This document shows positions 55,424-63,330 of a DNA stretch of 64,000 nt, piece by piece. The notes under the pieces were generated by a model. The model saw only the letters and a program-made list of their open reading frames with translations. It did not search any database and was not told the origin of the DNA. Position numbers and translations under genes: made by a program. The stretch spans positions 1,036,387 to 1,100,386 of the forward strand of contig NZ_CP014163.1 in NCBI RefSeq assembly GCF_001543245.1. Direction: 5' to 3'. Source of the stretch: Aerococcus urinaehominis (GTDB lineage: Bacteria > Bacillota > Bacilli > Lactobacillales > Aerococcaceae). Every line of letters begins with the position of its first letter. Positions within the stretch are counted from its first letter, which is position 1.

Positions 55424-56704
55424 TTATTTTTCTTGAGGCAAGATCAGGTTAAGGATAATGCCTACTAGAGCAGCTAGGGCAGTTCCTGATAGGGTGACTA
55501 GGTTAGGGATGTCTAAGACGGCACCACCCAGGCCAAGGACTAGCATAGCTGAAGCGATAATTAGGTTACGGACATAGTTGAAGTTGGTCCGGGCCTCGAT
55601 TAATACCTTTAAACCGTTAGAAGCAATAACACCATAAAGTAAGATAGACATGCCTCCTAAAACGGAACTAGGAATTGTAGAAATAAGTGCAGTGAATTTA
55701 CCCATGAAGCTGATGATAATCGCAATAAAGGCTGCGTTACGGATAACTGAAGTTGAGGCTACTCTGGTCAAACCAATCACACCGGTGTTTTCGCCGTAAG
55801 TGGTATTGGCTGGACCACCTAGGAAGGCAGAAACGACAGTTGCTACGCCATCCCCAACCAGGGTCCGGTGCAGGCCAGGCGATTTCAAGAAGTTACGACC
55901 ACAGATTTCACTAAGCACCGTGTGGTCACCGATATGCTCTGATAAGGTTACCAGGGCTACTGGTAAAATTGCCCAAGTTTCTGGACCAAAATATAGTTGA
56001 TAAGAGCCGAAATGACTGGTGGCAAAAGGTAATTGGAAATCTGGAATGGCAAACCAAGCGGCTTGGGCTACTGGTGTTAGGTCAACGAGACCTAAAGCTA
56101 AGGCCACGATGTAACCTGCCACAATTGATACTAGGAAGGGTACAACTCTAAAGAAACCACGCCCATATACATTGACAAAGGCACAAATTAGGAAGGTAGC
56201 TAGCGCAACTAGCATTTGCCGCCAGTCACCACCAACAACTAATTGGGCATTTTCAACAGCAGAACCTGCTAGGCTAAGCCCGATAACAATAATCATGGGT
56301 CCAATGACAATTGGAGGCAGCAGGCGGTCAATCCAGTCATTACCAATAGCTTTAATAATAAGGGCTGCAATAACATAAACAAGACCGGTTAAGATAACAC
56401 CTGTTTGAGCTGCGGAAATATCGCCTCCCATTTGCTTGATAGCGTATGACATCGCACCAATAAAGGCAAAGGAAGAGCCTAAATAAACAGGCACTTGGTT
56501 GCGGGTAGCTATATGATAAATTAGGGTACCAATCCCACTACAGAAAAGGGCAACAGAAACTGGTAATCCCAAAAGAATGGGCACTAGAATCGTGGCACCA
56601 AACATAGCAAAGACGTGCTGAAGACTTAATAATAAACCAGTCGATAAGGGTGGTTTTTCATCAATATCATAGCGCATTTTTTGCTTGTGCATTGAAAATT
56701 CCAT
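55424..56704 (-). CDS. uraA: Uracil permease, NCS2 family (UraA/PyrP)
   Basis: The 426-residue protein has about 12-14 transmembrane helices. NCS2 signatures are FAMFGATILVPILLGLP near residue 33, GSSFAFIGAM near 75, GNDWIDRLLPPIVIGPMI near 120, the TM8 motif VTLSEHIGDHTV with the substrate-coordinating Glu/His near 255, and GGPANTTYGENTGVIGLTR near 292. These fit proton-uracil symport. A strong promoter and a hairpin that can cover the ribosome binding site lie upstream. It stands apart from any pyr operon in this window. Confidence 0.93.
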   Translation of the reverse strand: MEFSMHKQKMRYDIDEKPPLSTGLLLSLQHVFAMFGATILVPILLGLPVSVALFCSGIGTLIYHIATRNQVPVYLGSSFAFIGAMSYAIKQMGGDISAAQTGVILTGLVYVIAALIIKAIGNDWIDRLLPPIVIGPMIIVIGLSLAGSAVENAQLVVGGDWRQMLVALATFLICAFVNVYGRGFFRVVPFLVSIVAGYIVALALGLVDLTPVAQAAWFAIPDFQLPFATSHFGSYQLYFGPETWAILPVALVTLSEHIGDHTVLSEICGRNFLKSPGLHRTLVGDGVATVVSAFLGGPANTTYGENTGVIGLTRVASTSVIRNAAFIAIIISFMGKFTALISTIPSSVLGGMSILLYGVIASNGLKVLIEARTNFNYVRNLIIASAMLVLGLGGAVLDIPNLVTLSGTALAALVGIILNLILPQEK

Positions 56705-56816
56705 AAAATACCTCCTAAAAGTAAGAACTGTAATCAGTTTTTAAGGAGTCTTTTTGTTGCAACAGAAAATTTCCTCAAATTGTCAGTATTATACGCTAAG
56801 CTAAAATTTGTGTAAA
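56705..56816 (-). promoter_or_regulatory. Promoter and leader of uraA with SD-covering hairpin
   Basis: On the minus strand TTTACA (56816-56811) and TATAAT (56793-56788) are 17 bp apart. In the roughly 80-nt leader, CTCCTTAAAA (56748-56739) can pair with TTTTAGGAG (56720-56712), which includes the AGGAGG ribosome binding site at 56716-56711. Translation may therefore be controlled, but no known riboswitch core is visible. Confidence 0.65.
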
Positions 56817-56907
56817 GTTATCCTCCAAAAGAAAAACTATTCTGAAAAATGCAAGCGTTTTTAAAAAAGGGTTTACATGTCTGGTTTTATCATGTTATAC
56901 TCTGAAT

Positions 56908-56993
56908 GAAGCAATCTTACAAAGTCAAGGTTGCATCATCCTTTCATTTTTTGTTTTTTTCCTTTTCACCCCTAGACCTAGGGGTGTTTTTTT
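56908..56993 (+). ncRNA. Candidate small RNA with own promoter and terminator
   Basis: A strong promoter (TTTACA at 56872-56877, extended TGT-TATACT at 56893-56901, spacer 18) and a strong terminator (CACCCCTAG/CTAGGGGTG at 56967-56986, then T7) delimit about 86 nt with no open frame. A first hairpin pairs GCAATCTT (56911-56918) with AAGGTTGC (56927-56934). Between the hairpins lies a single-stranded U/C-rich stretch with TCCTTTC and CCTTTTC, able to pair with AAGG-type ribosome binding sites. No neighbouring gene could use it as a leader. Confidence 0.65.
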
Positions 56994-57008
56994 GTCTATT
57001 TGAGCTAT

Positions 57009-57040
57009 AAAAAAGCGGCTAGCATTTTGCTACTAGCCGC
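57009..57040 (-). terminator. Terminator of the DUF896 gene
   Basis: GCGGCTAG (57015-57022) and CTAGCCGC (57033-57040) pair. The minus-strand product ends in a T tract (A tract at 57008-57014). Confidence 0.85.
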
Positions 57041-57052
57041 CATGAGTTAGTT

Positions 57053-57322
57053 TTAATTTTTGTTATTTAATTTATCGTCGATGTCTTGCATGTTAGCCTG
57101 TAATTTCATCCGAGCTTGTTTTTCTTTTAGTTTTTTAGGGGTCACATCGTTACCCTCTGGATCAATGACAGTGGCATTTAGTAGTACAGAGTCTAAGCTA
57201 CCGCGAAATTCTTTTAGGTATTGGGCTCTGAGTTCTGCCCTTTCTTTTTTCTCTTCTTCAGTAATTGTCCCAGCCTTGTTCTTTGCAGCTAGTTCGTTGA
57301 TGCGTTTGATTAAATCTTGCAT
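57053..57322 (-). CDS. DUF896 family protein (YnzC-like)
   Basis: The 89-residue protein opens [32 protein letters not shown] (about residues 4-37), the two-helix hallmark of the DUF896/YnzC family. It then has [24 protein letters not shown], with an extended Lys/Gln-rich helix at the end. B. subtilis YnzC is an SOS-induced relative, but no SOS box is evident here. Function is unknown. GGGAGGTTGCGTC precedes the ATG at 57322. Confidence 0.9.
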   Translation of the reverse strand: MQDLIKRINELAAKNKAGTITEEEKKERAELRAQYLKEFRGSLDSVLLNATVIDPEGNDVTPKKLKEKQARMKLQANMQDIDDKLNNKN

Positions 57323-57531
57323 GACGCAACCTCCCTTAGTAATAATAATCTAATTATAAAGGATAGCAAGTTTAAGGCCAAGGAGTTTGCTTAATCCTGA
57401 CCTTTAAAGGGGCGATCGGCATTGGCGAACAAAAATGATGCTAATTGACCCTTGTAATTTTTAAAAGACTGCCAGTAACTGCCTATAAATAAGGTATAAT
57501 AGGCCTACACTATAACTATAGGAGGTATCAT

Positions 57532-58398
57532 ATGGATGCACTAGTTTTACAAACAGATTTTGGCTTGGTCGATGGCGCGGTTTCTGCCATGCACGGAGTG
57601 GCTCGCCAAGTTAGTCCGGATTTACAGGTATCCGACCTGACCCACGATATTCCTCAATATGATATTTGGTCAGCAGCCTACCGTCTGATCCAGACTTTGG
57701 AGTACTGGCCAGCTGGGACCGTTTTCGTATCAGTAGTAGATCCGGGGGTAGGAAGTGATCGACGCAGTGTTGCTGTGAAAACCCGCGATGGTAAGTACGT
57801 TATCACACCTGATAATGGGACCTTGACGCATTTACTTGCTCGCGAAGAGATTGTTGAAGCTCGGCAGATTGACGAAAGTAAGAGCCGTCTACCTCATTCT
57901 CAAGAAAGTCACACCTTCCATGGCCGGGATATTTACGCCTATAATGGCGCACGTTTGGCTAGTGGTCAGGTTGACTTTGCGGGTCTGGGCCAAGATATTC
58001 CTGTAGCTAGCCTGACTAAGTTACCAGTTGCCGAAGCAAGCTATGACCAAGGTGTTCTACGCGGTATTATTGATATTCATGATATTCGCTTTGGCTCACT
58101 TTGGACCAATATTTCCTCAGACTTGATTCGTCAGGCTGGTATTAAAAATGGTGACCATCTGGTGGTGAAAATTTCCCACCAGGGTAAGGCCGTTTATCAA
58201 AATATTATGCCCTTTGTGCGTTCGTTTGCCCAGGTAGGTGTAGGGGAACCATTGGCTTATGTTAATTCCTTGGTTAACTTAGGGATTGCTGTTAACCAAG
58301 ACTCGTTTTCTAAATTATATAATATCGGCTTGGGTGTTGATTGGCAGATTGAAATATCTAAGGCACCCGCTGCACTTGTTGACCTATTCAATCAATAA
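57532..58398 (+). CDS. SAM hydroxide adenosyltransferase/SAM hydrolase family (DUF62)
   Basis: The 288-residue protein has the signatures of the family that includes fluorinase, chlorinase and the common adenosine-forming SAM hydrolases. These are LQTDFGLVDGAVSAMHGVA (residues 6-24), VDPGVGSDRRS near 69, and PDNGTLTH near 89. In the hydrolases a conserved Asp/Arg/His set uses water to give adenosine and methionine; DFG, DPG-GSDR and H residues are present. It is the first gene of an operon with a dedicated ECF transporter, suggesting that SAM or a derived nucleoside is imported. ATAGGAGGTATC precedes ATG 57532, and a TATAAT lies at 57495-57500. Confidence 0.9.
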   Translation: MDALVLQTDFGLVDGAVSAMHGVARQVSPDLQVSDLTHDIPQYDIWSAAYRLIQTLEYWPAGTVFVSVVDPGVGSDRRSVAVKTRDGKYVITPDNGTLTHLLAREEIVEARQIDESKSRLPHSQESHTFHGRDIYAYNGARLASGQVDFAGLGQDIPVASLTKLPVAEASYDQGVLRGIIDIHDIRFGSLWTNISSDLIRQAGIKNGDHLVVKISHQGKAVYQNIMPFVRSFAQVGVGEPLAYVNSLVNLGIAVNQDSFSKLYNIGLGVDWQIEISKAPAALVDLFNQ

Positions 58399-58409
58399 AG
58401 GAGTTTTGC

Positions 58410-58964
58410 ATGATGAAATCTACAAATGAAGTTGAAAAAGTAGTCGCCATAGCTATTGGTGCCGCCATTACCTTTATCTTAATGAAATTCGTGGTCATTC
58501 CTACACCAATTCCTAATACAGTTATTCAAACCTCATATGGTTTTTTAGCCTTGCTAGCCGCTATTTATGGGGGTGGGGTGGCTGCGATAGCAGGTTTTAT
58601 CGCGCATTTTCTTAATGATGCGATGACCTATGGCACAGTTTGGCATGCCTGGGTGGTTACCACGGCCTTTATCGGCTTGGGCTTTGGCTTTATTCTTAAG
58701 GGTAATAAAATCCAACAGGGGATTTTTAACCGCGCCAGCCAAATTAAGTTTTTAGTCGGCCAGCTGATTGTTAATGTGTTAGGTTGGGGGTTAATTGCTC
58801 CGGTTCTTGATATTTTAATTCATTCCGAACCAGCTAATAAAGTATTCACCCAAGGAATTGTCTCAGCCATTACCAATTCAATCGCAACAGCTATTGTTGG
58901 TTGGCTATTAATTCAAGCCTATACCAAGACCCGGACTAAGAGTGGGTCATTACGTGAAGATTAA
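58410..58964 (+). CDS. ECF transporter S component, UPF0397 family
   Basis: The 184-residue membrane protein has about five helices and the UPF0397 hallmarks: the N-terminal VVAIAIGAAITFILMKFVVIPTPIPNT, HFLNDAMTYGTVWHAWV near 67-84, HSEPANKVFTQGIV near 140-153 and the tail TKTRTKSGSL. UPF0397 proteins are substrate-binding S subunits of ECF importers, sometimes annotated for riboflavin; the true ligand is not settled. It follows the SAM hydrolase-like gene by 11 bases and precedes its own ATPase and T genes, a complete group I transporter. Confidence 0.92.
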   Translation: MMKSTNEVEKVVAIAIGAAITFILMKFVVIPTPIPNTVIQTSYGFLALLAAIYGGGVAAIAGFIAHFLNDAMTYGTVWHAWVVTTAFIGLGFGFILKGNKIQQGIFNRASQIKFLVGQLIVNVLGWGLIAPVLDILIHSEPANKVFTQGIVSAITNSIATAIVGWLLIQAYTKTRTKSGSLRED

Positions 58965-58975
58965 GGAGTGAGGAT

Positions 58976-60694
58976 ATGGCTAAGCAAGCCCTAATCAGTT
59001 TTAAGGACTTTTCCTTCCGCTATGATAGCCAAGCCGAACCTACTCTCAAAAATATTAATCTAGATATTTATTCCAATGAAAAATTGTTAATTTTAGGACC
59101 GTCAGGGTCAGGCAAATCTACTCTAGGTAGACTCTTGAATGGGCTAATTCCACAGGCTTTTGCTGGGGAAGTCACTGGTCAGGCTCGCTTTAAGGGCAAG
59201 GATTTATTAGACCAATCCATTAGCGACCTGTCTTATCAAGTTGGTACTGTGCTCCAGGATAGCTCAGCTCAGTTTGTTGGCCTGAGTGTGGCTGAAGATC
59301 TGGCCTTTGCCTTAGAAAATGATGCTGTTGCCAAGCTTACTATGGAGCAGGCTGTAGACAAATGGCTTAATACTATGCGCTTAAGCGATTTAGCAAGTAT
59401 GTCACCCCAGAAATTATCGGGAGGACAAAAGCAGCGGGTAGCCATGGCTGGAGTCCTGATTGATCAACCAGAAATATTGCTCTTCGATGAACCACTGGCT
59501 AGTCTAGATCCAGCTGCCGGTTATCAGACCATGCAACTGATTAACCAGCTCCAGTCTCAATTCAATAATACCGTGGTAATTATCGAGCATCGACTCGAGG
59601 ATGTCTTAACCATTCCCATTGACCGCATCGTAGTTTTCGACCAGGGTCAGATTGTTTATGACGGGACCAGTGAGGCCCTATTGAAGAGTGATTTACTAAG
59701 AAAAGTTGGCATTCGTGAGCCCCTCTATGTGTCAGCCTTGAAATATGCTGGAGCTAATTTGGCCCAAGTTCAAGATATTGCCCAAATAGACTTGGTAAAA
59801 AGTCCTGACCTTGCCGACAAAGTTCATGCTTGGCAGGCCAATCTAGCCCCTGCACCGACACCTGAATATAAACAGGATTTACTCACTTTACAGGGGATTA
59901 GTTTCGCCTACCCAGAAAATCCTGGCCATCTGAACTTAAAGGACATTTCTTTTAATCTTAAAAAAGGAGAAATGGTGAGTTTGGTCGGGACTAATGGCGC
60001 TGGTAAGTCGACCTTAGCCAAGCTGATAGCAGGTTTTGTCTCGCCTTGCCAAGGTCAGATACTCTGGCAGGGGGAGAATATTACTGGTGATGATATAGAT
60101 CAGCGGGCCGGGCGCATTGGCTATGTAATGCAGGACCCTAATCAGATGATTTCCCAGACCATGATTTACGATGAAATCGCTTTGGGTCTGCGTATGCGAG
60201 ACTGGTCAGAAGACAAAATACAAGAACGCGTCTTTGCTGTGATGCAAGCTTGCGGCATCTATAAGTACCGTAATTGGCCAATTTCAGCCCTTTCATATGG
60301 CCAGAAAAAGCGGGTTACTATCGCTGCTATTCTAGTGCTTGAACCAGCGCTTATTATCCTTGATGAACCAACCGCTGGTCAGGATTATCGACACTATACG
60401 GATTTTATGCGTTTTATCTGTGGGCTTAACCAGGAGGGCATGACCATCTTGATGATTACCCATGACCTGCAATTGATGCTGGAATATACTGAGCGTAGTC
60501 TAGTTCTCGTTGATGGCCAACTCTTAGCTGACCGCCTACCATCCCAGGTTCTAACTGACCAGGATTTGAGTCAAGCAGCATCGCTTAGGCCAACCAGTCT
60601 GTTCCATTTAGCCGACAAGGTGGGTATTAAAGACAAGGCCCAGTTTGTAGCCGACTTTATTTATTATGAAGGGCAGGTGCTAGCGCATGAATAA
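58976..60694 (+). CDS. ECF transporter duplicated ATPase (EcfA-EcfA fusion)
   Basis: The 572-residue protein holds two ABC ATPase domains. The first has Walker A GPSGSGKST near 42, signature LSGGQKQRVAM near 146 and Walker B ILLFDEPLASLD near 168. The second has Walker A GTNGAGKST near 340, a variant signature LSYGQKKRVTI near 440, and Walker B LIILDEPTAGQD near 462. It energises the S component upstream and the T component downstream. The fused form is typical of dedicated ECF systems such as YkoD. It overlaps the next gene by 8 bases. Confidence 0.93.
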   Translation: MAKQALISFKDFSFRYDSQAEPTLKNINLDIYSNEKLLILGPSGSGKSTLGRLLNGLIPQAFAGEVTGQARFKGKDLLDQSISDLSYQVGTVLQDSSAQFVGLSVAEDLAFALENDAVAKLTMEQAVDKWLNTMRLSDLASMSPQKLSGGQKQRVAMAGVLIDQPEILLFDEPLASLDPAAGYQTMQLINQLQSQFNNTVVIIEHRLEDVLTIPIDRIVVFDQGQIVYDGTSEALLKSDLLRKVGIREPLYVSALKYAGANLAQVQDIAQIDLVKSPDLADKVHAWQANLAPAPTPEYKQDLLTLQGISFAYPENPGHLNLKDISFNLKKGEMVSLVGTNGAGKSTLAKLIAGFVSPCQGQILWQGENITGDDIDQRAGRIGYVMQDPNQMISQTMIYDEIALGLRMRDWSEDKIQERVFAVMQACGIYKYRNWPISALSYGQKKRVTIAAILVLEPALIILDEPTAGQDYRHYTDFMRFICGLNQEGMTILMITHDLQLMLEYTERSLVLVDGQLLADRLPSQVLTDQDLSQAASLRPTSLFHLADKVGIKDKAQFVADFIYYEGQVLAHE

Positions 60695-61520
60695 TTCAAT
60701 AGTGGGCTACCAGGCCAAGGATACGCCAATCCACCGGCTCAATGCCTTAGCTAAACTAATATTTTTTATCCTAGTTTCGCTCGCCTTAATGCTAACGTAT
60801 GATACCCGTCTGCTCTTAGGCGTTAGCCTCTTTTTGATGGGAGGTCTCTATCTAGCAGATATTAAGTGGCGAGATGTGGCCTTTTTTATTAAAATAGTGG
60901 CTGTTTTTTCTGTTATCAACTTAGTAATGGTTTATATTTTTTCTCCTGAATATGGGGTAGACCTTTATGGCAGCCGCACCATAATATGGGAAGGGATTGG
61001 GCCCTACACCCTAACTTGGGAGCAGCTTTTTTATCAGATTAATCTGGTCCTGAAATATTTTTCTACCATTCCCCTGGTTTTGCTTTTTCTTATGACTGTC
61101 AATCCATCTGAGGTAGCTTCGAGCTTGAATCGGATTGGCCTCTCTTATCGGCTATCTTATGCTGTTTCATTGACCTTGCGCTATATTCCAGATATCCAGC
61201 GCGATTATATTGCGATTCGGGATAGCCAGCGAGCTAGGGGGCAGGGGCGTAAGGACCAGGCTGGTTTGATGGATAAGGCTAAAGTAGCTACAAAAACCAT
61301 AATGCCATTAATAATGACTAGTTTTGCTCAAATTGAAACTGTCAGTCATGCCATGATGTTGCGCCGCTTTGGTGGCAAGCACAAGCGGACTTGGTACGTG
61401 GCTAAACCGCTCAAGAGTAAGGACTATCTTTTGATTTTGGCAGGTTTGCTAGTTTTTCTACTTTTTGTCTATTTTTACTATGTTAACCAGGGTCGCTTTT
61501 ATAATCCTTTCAGGGGCTAA
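60687..61520 (+). CDS. ECF transporter T component (EcfT)
   Basis: The 277-residue membrane protein has helices near residues 20-55, 68-92, 120-140 and 250-270. It has the characteristic cytoplasmic coupling motifs: an ARG motif in SQRARGQGRK near 178 and a second, changed to LRRFGG near 222. These contact the two ATPase domains. Overlap with the ATPase gene implies coupled translation. It completes the SAM hydrolase-S-AA-T operon (57532-61520). Confidence 0.92.
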   Translation: MNNSIVGYQAKDTPIHRLNALAKLIFFILVSLALMLTYDTRLLLGVSLFLMGGLYLADIKWRDVAFFIKIVAVFSVINLVMVYIFSPEYGVDLYGSRTIIWEGIGPYTLTWEQLFYQINLVLKYFSTIPLVLLFLMTVNPSEVASSLNRIGLSYRLSYAVSLTLRYIPDIQRDYIAIRDSQRARGQGRKDQAGLMDKAKVATKTIMPLIMTSFAQIETVSHAMMLRRFGGKHKRTWYVAKPLKSKDYLLILAGLLVFLLFVYFYYVNQGRFYNPFRG

Positions 61521-61525
61521 TTAAA

Positions 61526-61554
61526 TTGTAGATTAATGGCCTATTTGCTAAAAT
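61526..61554 (+). promoter_or_regulatory. Promoter of the tsaB-tsaD operon
   Basis: TTGTAG (61526-61531) and an extended TGC-TAAAAT (61546-61554) with a 17-bp spacer lie 28 bases before the tsaB start. Confidence 0.65.
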
Positions 61555-61582
61555 AAGGCTAATAATGTCTAGGAGGAATCAG

Positions 61583-62320
61583 ATGCTTACACTAGCAATT
61601 GATAGTTCAGGCCAATCCCTTAGTCTGGCCTTATTTGAGGCGGACCAGGTGGTTAGTGAATTTATGACCAACACCCGTATTCAGCACTCCAAGCAGCTGC
61701 TACCCCTACTGGACCTCATGTGTGAGACTGTTAACGTGAAGCCCCAGGAAATAGATCAGATTTTGGTGGTGCGTGGACCTGGCTCTTATACTGGTCTCCG
61801 GATTGGGGTAACAGTAGCGAAAATGTTGGCCTGTACTCTGGCTAAACCCTTATATAGCCTGTCAAGTTTACAGGCCTTGGCTGGTCAGGTTACTGACCCA
61901 ATTAATAGCTTAATTGTGCCCTTTTTTAACGCACGACGCCAAACTGTCTATGCGGCTGCTTATGCTAAGCAGGCGGATGGACAGCTTGATGAGGTGGTGG
62001 CGGCAGGCCATTATCAAATGACCGATTTTCTGCAAAAATTATCAACTTTAGCAGTTAAGCCTCACTTTATCAGTCCTGATTACGCTAACTTTGCTGACCT
62101 AATCACGCAAAATTTTACTGAGGCCAGCTATAGTGTCCAAAAGCCAGCTTTTAGCTTGATTTCGACTGCTAGATTAGCTGAACTGACTTGGCAGGCTGAA
62201 GATCCTCATACTTTTACGCCTCAGTACTATAAACTAGCAGAGGCTGAAGAAAATTGGCAGGCTGATCATCCTGATTTAGCCCAGCAAGCAGGAGCGGATT
62301 TTGTTGAAAGAACCGATTAA
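61583..62320 (+). CDS. tsaB: tRNA threonylcarbamoyladenosine biosynthesis protein TsaB
   Basis: TsaB is the non-catalytic partner of TsaD in t6A37 formation on ANN-decoding tRNAs. The 245-residue ASKHA-fold protein begins LTLAIDSSGQSLSLALFE and has HSKQLLPLLD near residue 34 and RGPGSYTGLRIGVTVAKML near 66-84, the family's most conserved stretch. I chose ATG 61583 because AGGAGGA at 61571-61577 lies just upstream. The rimI gene overlaps its end by 20 bases, and tsaD lies two genes downstream. Confidence 0.95.
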   Translation: MLTLAIDSSGQSLSLALFEADQVVSEFMTNTRIQHSKQLLPLLDLMCETVNVKPQEIDQILVVRGPGSYTGLRIGVTVAKMLACTLAKPLYSLSSLQALAGQVTDPINSLIVPFFNARRQTVYAAAYAKQADGQLDEVVAAGHYQMTDFLQKLSTLAVKPHFISPDYANFADLITQNFTEASYSVQKPAFSLISTARLAELTWQAEDPHTFTPQYYKLAEAEENWQADHPDLAQQAGADFVERTD

Positions 62321-62897
62321 TTATTTATTTAGTTACCTGCGGTCACTATGGTTGTTTGATAATTTCGACCAGGATGTGACTCAAAAAATAAGAGTGGCGG
62401 CAGACCATTTACAATTAGCTGGGCACTGCTTCTCAATCCATATTTCAGATATAAGTTTATGCAGTGCTATGGTTGAGCTGGAGCTAGCTGCTTACCAGGG
62501 CAAGAAGGCCTGGGACTACCAAGATTTTCTGTTTGATATTAAAGATAATCCCAATAGTTTTTACTTGCAGGTTTGCCAAGCTGACCGACTGGTAGCCTTT
62601 ATTGGTTGTCGGCGCGATGCAAGCGATGTACATATTTCTAACTTCATGACCCACCCTGAATACCAAGGATTGGGTATTGGTCGTTACCTCCTAAATCAAC
62701 TAGCCCGTATTAGTCAGGATCTAGATCGCCAGCAGATTAGTCTCGAGGTCAGGCAGTCTAACCACCAGGCTAGAGATTTTTATTTAAACCGTGGTTTTAA
62801 GATAATCCGGTTAGTATCAGGCTATTATCGGGATAATGGAGAGGATGCCTATTATATGGTCTGGGACTTAGTGGGGAGTCAAGATGCTGAACATTAA
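62301..62897 (+). CDS. rimI: Ribosomal-protein-alanine N-acetyltransferase RimI-like GNAT
   Basis: The 198-residue protein has a GNAT domain (about 45-192) with ELAAYQGKKAWDYQDFLFD, typical of RimI, and the acetyl-CoA loop THPEYQGLGIGRYLL near residue 118, then NHQARDFYLNRGFKII. RimI acetylates the N-terminus of S18. The N-terminal 45 residues are an extension beyond the usual 150-residue RimI. The start is set at TTG 62301 with AGGAG at 62290-62294; TTG 62304 is an alternative. The overlap with tsaB suggests coupling. Confidence 0.88.
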   Translation: MLKEPINYLFSYLRSLWLFDNFDQDVTQKIRVAADHLQLAGHCFSIHISDISLCSAMVELELAAYQGKKAWDYQDFLFDIKDNPNSFYLQVCQADRLVAFIGCRRDASDVHISNFMTHPEYQGLGIGRYLLNQLARISQDLDRQQISLEVRQSNHQARDFYLNRGFKIIRLVSGYYRDNGEDAYYMVWDLVGSQDAEH

Positions 62898-63330
62898 GTT
62901 AATAAATCCAGACCAGACTGGGCTAGCTCACCAAGTTTTTAGCCAGGCCTACCAGGGTAATTACCAGCTTAGTCCTAGTGACTTGAATCGTTTATTGGCT
63001 GATGATAATCAAGCCATATTTGGGCTTTGGCACGGAGAAGAGCTATTAGCTTTGGCTCACTTTCAGCTTGTCTTAGACCAGGCTGATTTGATTGACCTTG
63101 CTGTCCGTCCTGACCGCCAAGGTCAGGGATACGGTTATTACTTGTTGTCCAGATGTTTGCAGATTTTATCCCTTAGCCAGGTCTATCTAGAAGTAAGAGA
63201 CAGTAACCAGGTGGCAATTAGCCTCTATGAGAAACTCGGCTTTGTTTATTTAAGTTGCCGTAAAAATTATTACAGCCAGCCCAGCCAGGATGCTTGGGTA
63301 TATATTTGGAAGGAGGATGCTGATGACTAA
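62884..63330 (+). CDS. Second RimI-like GNAT N-acetyltransferase
   Basis: The 148-residue GNAT protein has [19 protein letters not shown], the acetyl-CoA loop [14 protein letters not shown] near residue 77, and a C-terminal [24 protein letters not shown] of RimI type. The length equals a minimal RimI. It overlaps the preceding RimI-like gene by 14 bases and tsaD by 8, so the four genes form one coupled unit. Which of the two modifies S18 is not clear; the other may have a different substrate. Confidence 0.88.
   Translation: MLNIKLINPDQTGLAHQVFSQAYQGNYQLSPSDLNRLLADDNQAIFGLWHGEELLALAHFQLVLDQADLIDLAVRPDRQGQGYGYYLLSRCLQILSLSQVYLEVRDSNQVAISLYEKLGFVYLSCRKNYYSQPSQDAWVYIWKEDADD

Noticed and set aside
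57009-57531. SAM riboswitch or T-box before the SAM hydrolase-ECF operon.
   Set aside because: The gap before 57532 has no T-box sequence or SAM-I core and is too short after the TATAAT at 57495.
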